Shown here piece after piece: positions 1-6,060 of a stretch of 6,060 bases of DNA. A program made the position numbers and the translations under genes. The notes below the pieces were generated by a model. That model was given only the letters and a program-made list of their open reading frames with translations. It had not been told where the DNA came from and searched no databases. The stretch is from Nitrospiraceae bacterium (lineage in GTDB: Bacteria; Nitrospirota; Nitrospiria; Nitrospirales; UBA8639). The stretch spans positions 1 to 6,060 of the forward strand of contig DOFS01000448.1 in assembly GCA_003523945.1 (NCBI GenBank), given 5' to 3'. Each line of letters starts with the position of its first letter. Position 1 is the first letter of the stretch.

Positions 1-857
1 TGTCTCCCACGACCCTCCATCTGGTGTTCATCGTGGGAGTCTGCACCGTTCTGCTCGGAGCCTCGATGATGTTGGTTCAGAATGACATTAAGAAAACTCT
101 GGGTTTTTCCACCATGGGACAGATGGGGTACATGATCATGGAATGTGGACTGGGGGCCTTTGCCCTGGCCATTTTCCACCTCATCGCCCATGGATTCTTC
201 AAGGCCACCCTCTTTCTGGCTTCGGGAAGCATCATTCAAGCCGCGCGACACGAACCGAAATTTCCACCAACCTCCGGTCATCGACCGACCAGGCTGCCGA
301 CCACGTTGACCTGGACAACCGGGCTGAGCGTGACGCTGCTTATGCCGCTGTTTATTCTTTTGGTGGCCCATGGCGTGTTGGACGTGCCTCTTCGAGATGA
401 TCACGGGGCGGTGATCTTTCTCTTTTTCGGATGGGTGACGGCCTCCCAGGCGATTTTCAGCCTTTATCGCCTGCAGGCCGTGGCTTCCTGGAAGGTTGCC
501 GGTGCAATGATCGCGACGTTGTTTTTTATCGGATTCGTCTACTTATGGGCAGGTGAATCCTTCACGCATTTTCTCTATCCGGAGCCGGGCGTCGCCGATG
601 GGTTTTTCGAGGCCGCGGCTTTCCCGCCCCAGGTATTCGATGCGCTGATCATTATGTCCACGCTGGTGGTGCTGTTCGGTTGGCTGATTATTTACACCAC
701 GGCCCGTGGACAAAAAATTCTCAACCCTCATTGGGTGCTCTCGATACGGCAGACCGGCTGGGTTTTGCTTATCAACCGGTGTTATGTGGATGGACTGTAT
801 AAAAAACTGGGTAGTGCCCTGCTCCGCTTGGCGGAGAAAGTGGCCTACCGGTATTAG
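1..857 (+). CDS. dabB: DabB, NuoL/MrpA-like cation-conducting membrane subunit of the DAB inorganic carbon transporter (5' end missing)
   Basis: The frame is open from base 3 to the TAG at 855-857, giving 284 visible residues; the start lies upstream. The GTG at 24 is an internal valine. Seen: a Q-N-D-I-K-K stretch (bases 78-95), the S-T-M-G-Q-M-G-Y motif, then a helix with H at 177-179, H at 189-191 and K at 201-203, the H-x3-H-x3-K spacing of the NuoL family. About four more hydrophobic helices follow, and the tail carries N-R-C-Y-V-D-G-L-Y, like NuoL C-termini. The G-x-P-P-x-x-G-F-x-S-K-D segment of complex I NuoL is absent; a short His/Pro/Arg-rich linker follows the FFKA helix. There is no long lateral helix. 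Known: DabB partners DabA and supplies cation-driven energy. Inferred: inner-membrane DabB rather than complex I NuoL, because DabA is encoded in the same cluster. Confidence is high for the family and good for the DabB role. Confidence 0.88.
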   Translation, partial: SPTTLHLVFIVGVCTVLLGASMMLVQNDIKKTLGFSTMGQMGYMIMECGLGAFALAIFHLIAHGFFKATLFLASGSIIQAARHEPKFPPTSGHRPTRLPTTLTWTTGLSVTLLMPLFILLVAHGVLDVPLRDDHGAVIFLFFGWVTASQAIFSLYRLQAVASWKVAGAMIATLFFIGFVYLWAGESFTHFLYPEPGVADGFFEAAAFPPQVFDALIIMSTLVVLFGWLIIYTTARGQKILNPHWVLSIRQTGWVLLINRCYVDGLYKKLGSALLRLAEKVAYRY

Positions 858-867
858 CTTTGGTCAA

Positions 868-2112
868 ATGAGCATGTCTCGTAAAAATAACCACTATCTG
901 CTCTTCTCTGCCGTCCCGGGGCTTCTGATGGCAGAAAACACCACGGGGCGCAACGCGTCTTCGGCTTTGTGGGGGATCGGGATAGCTGCTGTTTTGGTGG
1001 CCGGCGGAGTCCTGGGCTTGCTCGGATGGAACACGGCGTCCGATCCATCTTTCAGTGTCCTGGCCGCCGCCATTCTGCTTGCCTGTTTCTGCGGCATCTT
1101 TGGTCAAAAAGACTCATCCGGTGGCTCCGGTGACGTGGCGCCCATCATTCTACTTGGCGGACTGGGCCTGGGGGGAGTGATCACTGTGGAGCCGGTCAAC
1201 CGGCTATTCCTGATCGGCCTTCTCGGTTATGCGGGCTTTTTTCTGGCCCGGCACATGGCCGCCTCGCTTCAAAAGAGCCTGGCCCTGGTGCATGTGTCGT
1301 TAGCCCTGATGCTGGGTGTCCTGGCGGTCTTTATGGAGGAAGGGGTTCCCATTGTCGGAGGGCTTTTTCTGTTGATCACCTTTTTGCCGCTGGTTCCTTT
1401 TCACCTGCCATTTTTGGGAATCGTCCGGTCTTCCCGGGAATCGCTCGCCGGTGTCTGGGTCGTGGTCTGGCTGGCTTCGGGGCTGTCCCGACTCAAGGAC
1501 CTGGAGGGCCTTCTCCCTTTGGATTGGATGGAGGTTATCCCGGTGCTTGCGCTGGGAAGCGCCCTCTATACCTCTCTGAAAGCCATGGGACACCGTCTTC
1601 CTCGTGAGAGCATCGCCTATGCCACCATCACTCTCCTCGCCTTACTGTGGGGGTTGATTGGTGAGTTGACCCACATTGCCGTCTGGGGAATTCCTTTCGG
1701 GATCGCGGTCGCGTTGTTGATGAGTGGGATGTTGTGTTCGTATGCCTTTTTACGCGAACGATACGGGACACATAATCTGATTACGCTTCAAGGATTGGGT
1801 TCGGGCTTGCCGCGTTTTCGTGGGGTCTTTACGTTCCTAATCTCTCTCATCATGCTGTTACCGGTGCTGCCGATAATGGGCGCGTTCAGGACTCCCCCGC
1901 CAGATGCTTCCGGGTCACACGCCCTGTTTCCGGTTTGGTTGTTGGTGTTTACGGTGTGGCTCTCAATCAGTTGGGTCTTTACCACGCTGCTGCATCGGAC
2001 CGCGTTCGGAAAACCCCGATCCGATGTCCCCGATGGTGATTTATCGTTTTATGAACTGTGGACACTATTTCTATTGATGGGCATGGCAGGTTTGCTTGGA
2101 ATACTGGCTTAA
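868..2112 (+). CDS. Polytopic membrane protein, diverged NuoM-like antiporter subunit lacking the usual membrane lysines; putative third DAB subunit
   Basis: About 414 residues, slightly shorter than typical NuoM (near 500), with about 13 hydrophobic helices by eye. Resemblance to NuoM: a P-x-x-P-F-H motif ending at H179, the helix A-G-V-W near 194-208 followed by S-G-L-S-R-L, I-A-Y at 249-251, a helix ending in L-L-M-S-G-M-L (283-289), and a loop with Y-G-T-H-N-L-I-T-L-Q-G-L-G resembling the NuoM T-H-D-I-x-x-x-G-G-L loop. Aligned by eye, the three family lysines become F172, V200 and I279, and the helix histidines become A271 and I275. Start: ATG 868 lies 10 bases after the dabB stop and has no Shine-Dalgarno, suggesting translational coupling. 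ATG 874 is equally possible; ATG 928 would lose the first short hydrophobic segment. Position between dabB and dabA suggests a transporter subunit. The NuoM relationship is by-eye homology; the structural role is inference. It could instead be an unrelated polytopic protein. Confidence 0.75.
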   Translation: MSMSRKNNHYLLFSAVPGLLMAENTTGRNASSALWGIGIAAVLVAGGVLGLLGWNTASDPSFSVLAAAILLACFCGIFGQKDSSGGSGDVAPIILLGGLGLGGVITVEPVNRLFLIGLLGYAGFFLARHMAASLQKSLALVHVSLALMLGVLAVFMEEGVPIVGGLFLLITFLPLVPFHLPFLGIVRSSRESLAGVWVVVWLASGLSRLKDLEGLLPLDWMEVIPVLALGSALYTSLKAMGHRLPRESIAYATITLLALLWGLIGELTHIAVWGIPFGIAVALLMSGMLCSYAFLRERYGTHNLITLQGLGSGLPRFRGVFTFLISLIMLLPVLPIMGAFRTPPPDASGSHALFPVWLLVFTVWLSISWVFTTLLHRTAFGKPRSDVPDGDLSFYELWTLFLLMGMAGLLGILA

Positions 2113-2140
2113 CCTTGTTGAACGGATGATGCAACACACC

Positions 2141-2146
2141 AGAGGA
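2141..2146 (+). promoter_or_regulatory. Ribosome-binding site of dabA
   Basis: AGAGGA sits 8 bases before ATG 2155, in the 42-base gap after the NuoM-like gene. It is a good partial match to the anti-Shine-Dalgarno sequence and fixes the dabA start. It suggests that dabA starts translation independently, unlike the gene before it. Confidence 0.7.
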
Positions 2147-2154
2147 CCCAGAAG

Positions 2155-5100
2155 ATGACGGTTGCCACGGCGCAGGAAGTTCAGTCATTTAAAGACATCG
2201 AGCGCATTGAGGTCAGATCGCTAATTCATTTGGCGGCGGAAGCGATTTCTCAGTTCTGGCCCATGCAGACCTTCATTCATCACAATCCCCTGCATGGCCT
2301 CGAACATTTGCATATCCACGAGGCGATTGCGCAGGCCGGAACTTTTTTAGGGGGGCGGGGCTATTTATCCAATCGGGAATTCCGTGATCTGTACCGGCAC
2401 GGCCGGATTTTAGAAGATGCGATCACTGATGCGGTCGGGCCATTTGCCGGGAATCATTTTGTCACGATCGGCACCCGGAACGTTTCCCACCTCGAAATTT
2501 TACGGACCCTCCTGATTCATGGGACCGGCACAGTGCCTACTGAGGTCAGGGATGCGGTGTTTCTCAAGGCGTGTGAAGACCCACATGTGACGGCGTTATT
2601 CACCGGCCTTCAGTCCCGTGGCACCCATCGGGAGGCTCACCTGTCATTGCGTCACCCGTCAGATCAGGCGCGACAGAATCTGGCGACACAACAGACGCTG
2701 GCCGCATGGTGCGATCACATGTGTGAAACCTCCATTCAGGAGGAGATCAATCAGGAACTCATCAAATGGTGTGCGGGGTTTCTGGATGAGGGGCACGCTC
2801 CCTGGCCGATGCCCATGCGTGAAAAAACTTTTTATGGCGGTTGGAAGATCTTGGCTCAGCAGGATGCCGCCGGATTCCTGCAGGGCATCCCGGATTGGAA
2901 ACGCAAGCTTCAACAACTGCCGGACCGGTCGGAAGATGCCGTGTTGGTTTGCCTCCAGGCCTTGGGGCTTCCTCAGAGTGTCTGGAGCAACGTGTTTACC
3001 CTGCATTTGGCCCAGTTGCCGGGATGGACCGGATTTCTGAAGTGGCGTGCCGACCAGGTTGACCATGAATGGCAGAATGCCTTTCCCATCGACCTGGTCC
3101 AATATCTGGCGGTTCGCCTCTTTTACGAGCGTGAGTTGGTGCATAGGGTATGTCACCATCGACTCGGGATTCCCGGCACCTATCCGGCCATCGTGTCTTC
3201 CCTTGAAGATCTTTCATTTGGGTTCGGGCTCTACCAGGCGTTTCGTACCGGAAGGCTCAATCCGGAAATGCTTCCCGCCTTGGACGAGGCTTTGTTCACC
3301 ACAACCCCCCTTCCGTTGAAAACACTTGATGCCTTGGGACGGGAAGCGGACGCCAAATGGGGAAGGGTCCAACAGGATTTAACGGCCAAGGGACACGCGT
3401 TGATACTTCGTCATCTGGCCGGATCACTGGGACTTCCGCTGAATGACATGGTGGAATGTCCGCCTGACATCCTGGATACGCTGCTGGATTGGATCATCAA
3501 TTTTCCCGACTCCACCCATGGGCCCCTCTGGCTGCAGGCGTTCGAGACGAGTTATTTGAAAGGCTTCGTCAAAAGCCTTGCTCCCAATTTGGCCATCGTG
3601 CATGAAAGTGATTCCAAGGAGGAAAAATCCAAGTTTTCCAGACCGCCGGCCCAGGCGATGTTTTGCATTGATGTGCGCTCGGAGGGGTTCCGGCGGCATC
3701 TTGAAGAAGTGGGGGGAAATGAAACGTTCGGATTCGCCGGATTTTTCGGCCTTCCCATCTGCTATCAGGGATTCGGCAGCGAACAGGAAACGGATCAATG
3801 TCCGGTCCTGCTCAAACCCAAACATGTGGTCAGGGAAATTCCCCGGGCCTCTCAGGGAAAAGCGGCTGAACGATTTCTCGAACGTCAGACTCTGGCCAAG
3901 ACCGGACATGCCCTGCTTCATGATTTGAAAGAAAATGTGATTACCCCGTATGTGATGGTCGAGGCGATCGGCTGGTTTTTCGGGTTCAGACTCTTCGGCC
4001 AGACTATTGCTCCGGCTTGGTACCGGACGTTCACCGCCTGGTTGAAGAAATGGTTTTCGATTCCGATTGCCACCACGTTAACCGTGGACAAATTGTCCCG
4101 GGAGGAGGCGGAAGAAATAGTGGCGTCCGAACATCGGGCGACAATTTATCGTCTCTTAATCGAACGCTACGGCCGTCTGGGTTTGGCCGTTCAGCACGAT
4201 CAAGTGGATCGACTTCGCAGGCAGGCCTTGTATCAGCTTGAAATGGATAGTACGGAGGAAGAATCTCTGTACCGGTTGTTAGGATGGAATGCCGCCAGCC
4301 ATGAACAGTTTCTGGGAGAGTTGCGAAAAGACTCTGGCATTCATCACCGGGCCGTCAGCCGGCGCATGCACCGGATTACCCAGAAAGGGTTTACGACAAA
4401 TGAACAGGCCTATTATGTGGAAACCGCTTTGCGGATTATCGGGTTCACCACAGGCTTTGCCAGGCTGGTGTTGATCTGCGCCCATGGGAGTGAATCGGAG
4501 AACAATCCCTATGAGTCGGCTCTGGACTGCGGGGCTTGCGGCGGCAACCAGGGCATCTCGAACGCGCGGGCATTTGCGGCCATGGCCAATAAGCCTCTTG
4601 TCCGGCAGCTTCTGGCCCAAAAGGACATCCTTATTCCGCCAGACACCCATTTTCTCCCAGGGCAGCACAACACCACCACCGACGAAGTGAAGTTGGACGA
4701 TTTGGAGGACGTTCCCGCTACTCACCGGAAAGACCTTCAGCGCCTCCAACAGGATCTGGAGGAAGCGGGACGCCGAAACAGTCAGGAACGATTGAGCCGC
4801 TTACCGGACGAGAGCGGCACGCCGTCGCTGCCAAGAAGTCTCAGCCTGGCCAAACGACGAAGTTGTGATTGGTCCCAGGTGAGGCCTGAGTGGGGCTTGT
4901 CGAGACACTCGACGTTCATCATCGGCCGGCGGTTATTGTCGCGGGGCCTGAATCTGGAAGGACGAGCATTTTTGCATTCCTACGATTACCTCCAGGACCC
5001 TACGGGGAAATATCTGGAAATTATCATGACGGCGCCGTTGATTGTGGGCAATTGGATCAACATGGAACATTATTTTTCCACCGTGGATCCCGAGGTATAC

Positions 5101-5406
5101 GGAGCCGGGAGCAAGGTGTACCATAATGTCGTCGGTCGAATGGGGGTGATGTATGGTTCACAAAGTGATTTGCGCATCGGACTGCCCTTGCAGACGGTGT
5201 ATGATGGGCCCAAGCCTTACCATGAACCGATGCGGCTCTTTGCCATCATTGAAGCGCCTGTGGAACGCATATCCCTCATCATTTCGAGGCACCAACTTTT
5301 GCAGAAATTAATCGGAAATCAGTGGATCAATCTGGTGGCCCTCGACCCGGTCACCATGGAGTTCTTTCTGTACCATTCATCGGAGGAGTGGCGGATTATT
5401 CTTTAA
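2155..5406 (+). CDS. dabA: DabA, DUF2309/UPF0753 beta-carbonic-anhydrase-like subunit of the DAB inorganic carbon transporter (long form)
   Basis: 1083 residues; ATG 2155 has a Shine-Dalgarno 8 bases upstream. Known: DabA is a zinc protein thought to hydrate CO2 to bicarbonate in one direction on the cytoplasmic side, energised by DabB. Seen: near the N-terminus W-P-M-Q-T-F-I-H-H-N-P-L-H-G, with six histidines between 42 and 55. The first zinc half-site is C504-I-D506-V-R508 (the C-x-D-x-R pattern of beta-carbonic anhydrases). The second is H777 and C792 within C-A-H-G-S and D-C-G-A-C-G-G. A T-T-T-D-E-V stretch ends at 845, followed by a charged, probably helical segment (about 848-895). Then R910-P-E-W-G-L, F939-L-H-S-Y-D, and the conserved C-terminal block W967-I-N to N991. 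All four expected zinc ligands and the Asp-Arg pair are intact, so the enzyme is predicted active. The two half-sites lie 271 residues apart, which marks the long DabA form. There is no signal peptide; one hydrophobic patch lies near 600-632. Confidence is very high. Confidence 0.96.
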   Translation: MTVATAQEVQSFKDIERIEVRSLIHLAAEAISQFWPMQTFIHHNPLHGLEHLHIHEAIAQAGTFLGGRGYLSNREFRDLYRHGRILEDAITDAVGPFAGNHFVTIGTRNVSHLEILRTLLIHGTGTVPTEVRDAVFLKACEDPHVTALFTGLQSRGTHREAHLSLRHPSDQARQNLATQQTLAAWCDHMCETSIQEEINQELIKWCAGFLDEGHAPWPMPMREKTFYGGWKILAQQDAAGFLQGIPDWKRKLQQLPDRSEDAVLVCLQALGLPQSVWSNVFTLHLAQLPGWTGFLKWRADQVDHEWQNAFPIDLVQYLAVRLFYERELVHRVCHHRLGIPGTYPAIVSSLEDLSFGFGLYQAFRTGRLNPEMLPALDEALFTTTPLPLKTLDALGREADAKWGRVQQDLTAKGHALILRHLAGSLGLPLNDMVECPPDILDTLLDWIINFPDSTHGPLWLQAFETSYLKGFVKSLAPNLAIVHESDSKEEKSKFSRPPAQAMFCIDVRSEGFRRHLEEVGGNETFGFAGFFGLPICYQGFGSEQETDQCPVLLKPKHVVREIPRASQGKAAERFLERQTLAKTGHALLHDLKENVITPYVMVEAIGWFFGFRLFGQTIAPAWYRTFTAWLKKWFSIPIATTLTVDKLSREEAEEIVASEHRATIYRLLIERYGRLGLAVQHDQVDRLRRQALYQLEMDSTEEESLYRLLGWNAASHEQFLGELRKDSGIHHRAVSRRMHRITQKGFTTNEQAYYVETALRIIGFTTGFARLVLICAHGSESENNPYESALDCGACGGNQGISNARAFAAMANKPLVRQLLAQKDILIPPDTHFLPGQHNTTTDEVKLDDLEDVPATHRKDLQRLQQDLEEAGRRNSQERLSRLPDESGTPSLPRSLSLAKRRSCDWSQVRPEWGLSRHSTFIIGRRLLSRGLNLEGRAFLHSYDYLQDPTGKYLEIIMTAPLIVGNWINMEHYFSTVDPEVYGAGSKVYHNVVGRMGVMYGSQSDLRIGLPLQTVYDGPKPYHEPMRLFAIIEAPVERISLIISRHQLLQKLIGNQWINLVALDPVTMEFFLYHSSEEWRIIL

Positions 5407-5415
5407 TTCCCTTTT

Positions 5416-5422
5416 GAGGAGG
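5416..5422 (+). promoter_or_regulatory. Ribosome-binding site of the PII-like gene
   Basis: GAGGAGG is a near-perfect Shine-Dalgarno, 11 bases before ATG 5434 and inside the 27-base gap after dabA. The spacing is a little long, but it favours ATG 5434 over ATG 5455, which would be 32 bases away. It is the strongest ribosome-binding site among the operon genes, which would suit a small regulator needed in good amount. Confidence 0.75.
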
Positions 5423-5433
5423 CGTGCGACGTC

Positions 5434-5778
5434 ATGAGCATCAAGCTTTACCCCATGAAAGAGATAAAAATTATTCTTGAAGGAGAACATATCCGTTTTG
5501 TCACCGATGTGCTGGATCGAATCAAGGCCAGCGGGTATACCGTCTTCAGTGATATTTCAGGCAAAGGGCACAGCGGATACCATAAGGGTCACCTCATGTT
5601 TAATGATACGAGCAGTTTGCAAATGGTCCTGACCGTGGTTCCCGAGGATAAGCTGGAGGCCATCCTCTCGGCGCTGAAGCCCTTCCTCGAGCGGCATTCG
5701 GGAAGCCTGTTTGTCCTGGATGCCAGTGTCTTGAGACCCGATCATTTTCTATCGACTGATTCCCAATCCCCTAGTTGA
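5434..5778 (+). CDS. PII-superfamily signalling protein linked to inorganic carbon uptake (CPII/SbtB-like in context)
   Basis: 114 residues, about the usual PII length. Seen: a beta-alpha-beta start (K9-E-I-K-I-I-L-E, helix about 18-33), a T-loop region G43-K-G-H-S-G-Y-H-K-G-H53, strand Q63-M-V-L-T-V-V, helix about 71-86, and final strand S91-L-F-V-L-D-A. This is the PII fold order. Only about nine residues separate K-G-H from the next strand, against about sixteen in GlnB/GlnK, so the T-loop is short and the uridylylated tyrosine is absent. The B-loop G-D-G-K is reduced to S89-G-S, and the C-terminal R-I-R-T-G-E is replaced by R101-P-D-H-F. Known: PII relatives beside carbon transporters (SbtB, carboxysome-linked CPII) bind adenine nucleotides and in some cases bicarbonate. 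Inferred: an allosteric regulator of the upstream transporter rather than a nitrogen regulator. Homologues may begin at M8 (ATG 5455), but the ribosome-binding site supports 5434. Confidence 0.85.
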   Translation: MSIKLYPMKEIKIILEGEHIRFVTDVLDRIKASGYTVFSDISGKGHSGYHKGHLMFNDTSSLQMVLTVVPEDKLEAILSALKPFLERHSGSLFVLDASVLRPDHFLSTDSQSPS

Positions 5779-5886
5779 TACGTATCGGAAACACAGCTTG
5801 AGTGCGACATCCTCTCGGGGTGACAAAAGAAAAGACGACAATGAATGTTGTTGGCCTGAAAGGATTGAGTAAAGAGATTGCCCCGC

Positions 5887-5922
5887 CTTTGTCCTGCCAT
5901 TCCTCATTTGCAGGGCGCAAAG
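5887..5922 (+). other. Bulged stem-loop in the region after the operon
   Basis: GTCCTGC (5891-5897) pairs with GCAGGGC (5910-5916), seven pairs with one T-G wobble, around a 12-base loop. After a two-base bulge (5917-5918), CTTT (5887-5890) pairs with AAAG (5919-5922). No T run follows, so it is not a standard terminator. It may be a transcript-end structure, part of a leader for a downstream gene, or chance. Confidence 0.35.
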
Positions 5923-5949
5923 CAAGTCGTGGGAGAAGTTAGAAATTAC

Positions 5950-5955
5950 AAGGAG
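5950..5955 (+). promoter_or_regulatory. Shine-Dalgarno-like AAGGAG before a 13-codon ORF
   Basis: AAGGAG is followed after 9 bases by ATG 5965. Motif and spacing are both close to ideal, which makes this look like a used translation start even though the reading frame is very short. Confidence 0.4.
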
Positions 5956-5964
5956 ATAACATTC

Positions 5965-6006
5965 ATGCTATTTATGTCAGGATTTTTTCTCAAAAAATTC
6001 TCATAA
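5965..6006 (+). CDS. Possible 13-residue small ORF or leader peptide
   Basis: It reads M-L-F-M-S-G-F-F-L-K-K-F-S and ends in TAA at 6004-6006. It is hydrophobic and Phe-rich with two lysines. The only support for its being real is the good ribosome-binding site (5950-5955, spacing 9). I recognise no family. It could be a membrane micropeptide, a leader peptide for a gene beyond the window, the start of a gene cut short by a frameshift in the A/T homopolymers it contains, or chance. It lies about 190 bases after the PII-like gene, so it is probably not part of that operon. Confidence 0.2.
   Translation: MLFMSGFFLKKFS
5979..6001. repeat. A/T-rich inverted repeat with a three-base loop
   Basis: Arms 5979-5988 and 5992-6001 pair over ten positions (T6 against A6 at the core, one G-T wobble) around the loop CTC. 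It lies wholly inside the 13-codon ORF. With so little GC the RNA stem would be weak, and no T run follows on the plus strand. It may be a protein-binding site or simply homopolymer composition. Confidence 0.35.
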
Positions 6007-6060
6007 TCGTTCACCCACCCACTCCATTACTCGACATTCTGTCTTATCGTTTTTTCCTAT

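Larger units (their letters stand above)
5779..6060. other. Non-coding stretch downstream of the operon, to the window end
   Basis: These 282 bases contain no ORF that looks like a recognisable protein on either strand, and no tRNA or rRNA signature. I see no strong intrinsic terminator (a GC-rich stem followed directly by a T run) after the PII-like gene. What the stretch does hold is listed separately: a bulged hairpin, a ribosome-binding site with a 13-codon ORF, and an A/T-rich inverted repeat. The last 60 bases are C- and T-rich on the plus strand. Confidence 0.6.

Noticed and set aside
24..857. GTG 24 as the start of the first gene
   Set aside because: The frame is open upstream to base 3 and this GTG is mid-helix in a NuoL-type protein whose N-terminal half is missing. 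The gene is cut by the window edge.
706..867. Upstream extension of the NuoM-like gene from GTG 706 (or ATG 784/790)
   Set aside because: It would overlap the conserved dabB C-terminus by up to 150 bases, has no ribosome-binding site, and its translation does not look like a membrane protein N-terminus.
928..2112. ATG 928 as the start of the NuoM-like protein
   Set aside because: Possible, but it has no clear ribosome-binding site and removes the short hydrophobic segment that matches the first NuoM helix; 868 also fits the gene junction better.
1..2112. End of a respiratory complex I operon (nuoL, nuoM)
   Set aside because: The NuoM-like protein lacks the catalytic lysines, DabB lacks the NuoL TM12 segment, and the next gene is dabA rather than nuoN.
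2659..4749. Minus-strand ORFs of about 155-165 codons inside dabA (2659-3159, 3424-3921, 4279-4749)
   Set aside because: They lie wholly antisense to strongly conserved DabA coding sequence, have no recognisable motifs, and look like frame shadows in GC-moderate coding DNA.
5777..5786. Perfect 10-base palindrome GATACGTATC overlapping the PII-like stop codon
   Set aside because: Several such palindromes are expected by chance in 6 kb, it has no T run, and nothing else marks it as an operator or terminator.
5992..6000. Programmed -1 frameshift at the A6 run in the small ORF
   Set aside because: In the ORF frame the bases do not form a standard X-XXY-YYZ slippery heptamer, so only an assembly error or chance remains plausible.
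6033..6055. Intrinsic terminator at the window end (small stem plus T6)
   Set aside because: The stem is only four base pairs (GACA/TGTC) and is separated from the T run by six bases, too weak to call.

Overview
The window reads as one plus-strand gene cluster for energy-coupled uptake of dissolved inorganic carbon (a DAB-type system). It suggests an autotrophic, probably chemolithoautotrophic, bacterium. G+C is a little over one half by eye. The cluster style (antiporter-like subunit, second membrane protein, very long DUF2309 protein, PII-like protein) makes me think of nitrite or iron oxidisers of the Nitrospirota, but this is recollection and the sequence here does not prove it.

Layout: (1) 1-857 is the 3' part of dabB, a NuoL/MrpA-like membrane subunit whose beginning lies upstream of the window. 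(2) 868-2112, only 10 bases later, is a roughly 414-residue polytopic membrane protein. I read it as a strongly diverged NuoM-like antiporter subunit in which all the membrane lysines expected of the family appear to be replaced. (3) 2155-5406 is dabA, a 1083-residue DUF2309/UPF0753 protein with a complete beta-carbonic-anhydrase-like zinc site (C504, D506, H777, C792). (4) 5434-5778 is a small PII-superfamily protein with a shortened T-loop and no canonical C-loop. (5) 5779-6060 is 282 bases with no clear gene. It holds a bulged hairpin, a well-formed ribosome-binding site in front of a 13-codon ORF, and an A/T-rich inverted repeat inside that ORF.

Working model: DabB conducts cations down the membrane potential and this energises DabA, which hydrates CO2 to bicarbonate on the cytoplasmic face in one direction. 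The NuoM-like protein would be a third, membrane-embedded subunit, probably structural. The PII-like protein would sense an adenine nucleotide and/or bicarbonate and adjust the transporter. Gaps between genes are 10, 42 and 27 bases and all genes point the same way, so a single operon is likely. No promoter is visible, which fits transcription starting upstream of base 1.

The most interesting point is the apparent non-conducting NuoM-like subunit between dabB and dabA. DabA-DabB itself is a described system. The extra subunit and the dedicated PII-like protein are what merit a second look.
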